Source: DATLXU01 sp035575515
GTDB lineage: Bacteria > Acidobacteriota > Blastocatellia > UBA7656
Reading direction: 5' to 3'
Assembly (NCBI GenBank): GCA_035575515.1
Contig: DATLXU010000098.1
Location: forward strand, 1-41,651
Length of the DNA stretch: 41,651 bases
Positions within the stretch are counted from its first letter, which is position 1. Each line of letters opens with the position of its first letter. The position numbers were made by a program, and so were the translations under genes. The notes under the pieces are model-generated. The model made no database searches. It saw only the letters and a program-made list of their open reading frames with translations, and was not told the DNA's origin. Of this stretch, positions 40,418 through 41,651 are shown piece by piece.

Positions 40418-40983
40418 GCGTGGATACCGGCAATGAGATTACCGGCGAGCGCGCGCAAAAGCTCGCAAAAGCCGCGCCGCCACTCGTGCGAGTCATGGGG
40501 GTTGACCCCGGCTCGGACACCACAGGGTACGGCGTCATCGAAAGCGATGGCCGCAGCTACCGATTGATTGAGTACGCAGGCATTCGCGCGCCCGCGCGAT
40601 TTTCATTCCCTGAGCGATTGTTGATCATCAGCCAGAAACTCGAAGAGGTGATGGAGCGATTGCGCCCACAGGCCTGCGCCGTCGAAGAGACTTTTTACGC
40701 GGTGAACGTCAAGAGCGCGTTGAAGCTCGGCCACGTTCGCGGCGTCGTGCTTGTGGCAGCCGTGCGCGCGGGCATCGAAGTCTTTGAATACTCGCCGCTT
40801 GAGATTAAATCCGCGCTCGTCGGTTATGGTCGCGCCGAAAAGCATCAGGTGCAGGAGATGGTTCGACTGCTATTAGGATTAAAGGAGCCGCCCGAACCGC
40901 TCGACGCTTCGGACGCGCTCGCCGTAGCGATCTGTCACGTCAACACAGCGGCGACGCGGCAAAGGATGAAGGATGAAAAATGA
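40414..40983 (+). CDS. ruvC: Holliday junction resolvase RuvC
   Basis: A 189-residue resolvase that cuts Holliday junctions with RuvAB. In the long form the catalytic acids are D31 (VDPGSDTTGYG), E91 or E92 (VEETFYAVN), D164 and D167 (DASDAL). The TTG start at 40414 overlaps the yebC stop and has GGAGG 7 nt upstream; it adds ~26 residues before the usual N-terminus, so the GTG at 40486 or the ATG at 40495 are alternatives. The C-terminal residues KDEK and stop come from a GGATGAA word repeat (40961-40983). The conserved yebC-ruvC order supports the call. Confidence 0.95.
   Translation: MSVDTGNEITGERAQKLAKAAPPLVRVMGVDPGSDTTGYGVIESDGRSYRLIEYAGIRAPARFSFPERLLIISQKLEEVMERLRPQACAVEETFYAVNVKSALKLGHVRGVVLVAAVRAGIEVFEYSPLEIKSALVGYGRAEKHQVQEMVRLLLGLKEPPEPLDASDALAVAICHVNTAATRQRMKDEK
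40961..40983. repeat. GGATGAA word at the ruvC 3' end
   Basis: Tandem AAAGGATGAAGGATGAAAAA ends ruvC and supplies its stop codon. It is the inverse complement of the word at 2840-2869 and in the arms of 16916-17032. Confidence 0.55.
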
Positions 40984-41058
40984 ACAGAACTTCAGATTGT
41001 GAATCTTAAGGTTGAAATGCCATATCCAGATGCCCTTTTCATACTTTATAAGTAACGC

Positions 41059-41172
41059 CTCAGTTATGTGCGGAGGAGAAGAGGCGGTTGAGTTTAGAGT
41101 CCGTGCAGTGAGCGACGCCTTGGCAGACGGAAGGCCGGAGCAGCGGAACCTCCTTTTTCTCCCATAACTGAG
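41059..41172. mobile_element. Possible MITE-like segment with 10-bp terminal inverted repeats
   Basis: CTCAGTTATG (41059-41068) and CATAACTGAG (41163-41172) are perfect inverted copies at 114-bp span, with purine-rich inner flanks. No target-site duplication or transposase is visible, so mobility is unproven. Confidence 0.35.
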
Positions 41173-41495
41173 CTCGACTTCATCCATTTTTCAGGTAACT
41201 ACTCGGCCACGCAAACTGGTGAAGATACCATCGGCACGAGCCGCATTGTGGATCAGCTTTAACCTAACTAACTCAAGCCTCTTCCGAAGAGACCATTCGC
41301 TTTAGCGTTATGGGGTCTCAGCTTTTGCCTAATATTCAGAGGCGAATAAGCCTCATTTTATAAGCTCTTTACTTTCAATGGCTGGAGTTTTTGAACGTCG
41401 GTGTTTCAGTTCGATGTTTAAAGAGTTCATCTGTAATCTGCAATGTAAGCCCTTTATTTGCGTTGCACGTTTCCAAAATGGATAAAGTCGAGCTG
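41170..41495. repeat. Inverted 21-bp repeat pair
   Basis: GAGCTCGACTTCATCCATTTT (41170-41190) and its inverse (41475-41495) match 19 of 21 positions. A third copy of a flanking 13-mer (41051-41063 against 41493-41505, inverted, 12 of 13) ties the left and right parts together. Confidence 0.55.
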
Positions 41496-41651
41496 AGGCA
41501 TTACTCGTAAATAACTGAAAAGTGACAGGTAACAGAGCTACGAACTGCGAAAAAGCCTGTCACTGGCTGTCAGATGCAGTTTTCAACTCAAGAACCAACT
41601 ATGTTTGTGAAGATGATAAAACGGCTTCCTCTCGCTATCATCAGATGGTCA

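Larger units (their letters stand above)
40984..41651. other. 668-bp non-coding right edge with nested inverted repeats
   Basis: No gene could be supported; a 102-codon minus-strand frame across 40879-41187 looks like chance. The region holds a 114-bp segment bounded by perfect 10-bp inverted repeats (41059-41068 and 41163-41172), and further inverted copies listed separately. It may be part of a small mobile or MITE-like element, or continue into a gene outside the window. Confidence 0.55.

Noticed and set aside
39671..40983. yebC-ruvC overlap as novel
   Set aside because: The yebC-ruvC neighbourhood is widely conserved; only the TTG start and repeat-derived tail of ruvC are unusual.
40879..41187. 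102-codon minus-strand frame overlapping the ruvC end
   Set aside because: Overlaps ruvC antisense, has no domain resemblance and its sequence runs through repeats.

Overview
The window is 41.65 kb of gene-dense, fairly GC-rich bacterial chromosome with about 37 protein genes. I found no rRNA, tRNA, CRISPR array, prophage or intact insertion sequence. The gene set suggests a Gram-negative, outer-membrane-bearing bacterium, most likely an acidobacterium of the Blastocatellia type. The pointers are a carboxypeptidase-regulatory/TonB-like (Oar-type) receptor, Omp85, a Uma2 nuclease, the order site-2 protease-trpS-scpA-scpB, and many palindromic short-word repeats between genes. The taxonomic placement is inference; no marker rRNA is present.

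Layout. 0.2-6.6 kb (minus strand): a receiver-GGDEF response regulator, then S2P protease > trpS > scpA > scpB (chromosome condensation), a TIG/NHL propeller protein and a HAD phosphatase. 6.6-12.4 kb (minus): an envelope block of ECF sigma factor > zinc-type anti-sigma factor > Spy/CpxP-like membrane protein > Oar-like receptor > six-EF-hand exported protein; the first three genes overlap or abut. 12.7-16.9 kb: an MFS exporter, a family 4 uracil-DNA glycosylase with a probable clamp-binding motif, a double zinc-ribbon protein and an exported duplicated-module protein. 17.1-21.3 kb: an exported protein that looks like an atypical kinase fold, then a 1024-residue soluble chemoreceptor fused to a peptide-type solute-binding domain. 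21.5-29.5 kb: a GNAT, a subtilase with a C-terminal hexapeptide repeat, leuS, endonuclease IV and a Uma2 nuclease. 29.5-33 kb (plus): hyuB, yggS, yggT, yggU. 33.1-41 kb: an exported dual-specificity phosphatase, a paralogue of the kinase-like protein, a DUF2784-type membrane protein, a compact Omp85 protein, a TolB-propeller/CehA-type PHP hydrolase, then yebC > ruvC. The last 0.67 kb is non-coding with nested inverted repeats.

The most unusual items are (1) the MCP-SBP fusion with no visible membrane segment or signal peptide; (2) a pair of exported paralogues with a Lys/Glu/Asp-Asn/Asp-Gly signature like Fam20/HipA/CotH kinases, one next to the chemoreceptor and the other next to an exported phosphatase; (3) palindromic elements whose arms are different short tandem words, several of which form the 3' ends of genes and one of which sits in frame inside hyuB; and (4) a QASLF clamp-binding-like motif in an extra N-terminal region of the uracil-DNA glycosylase. 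Start codons were moved inward from the longest reading frame where a ribosome binding site, signal peptide or family alignment required it.
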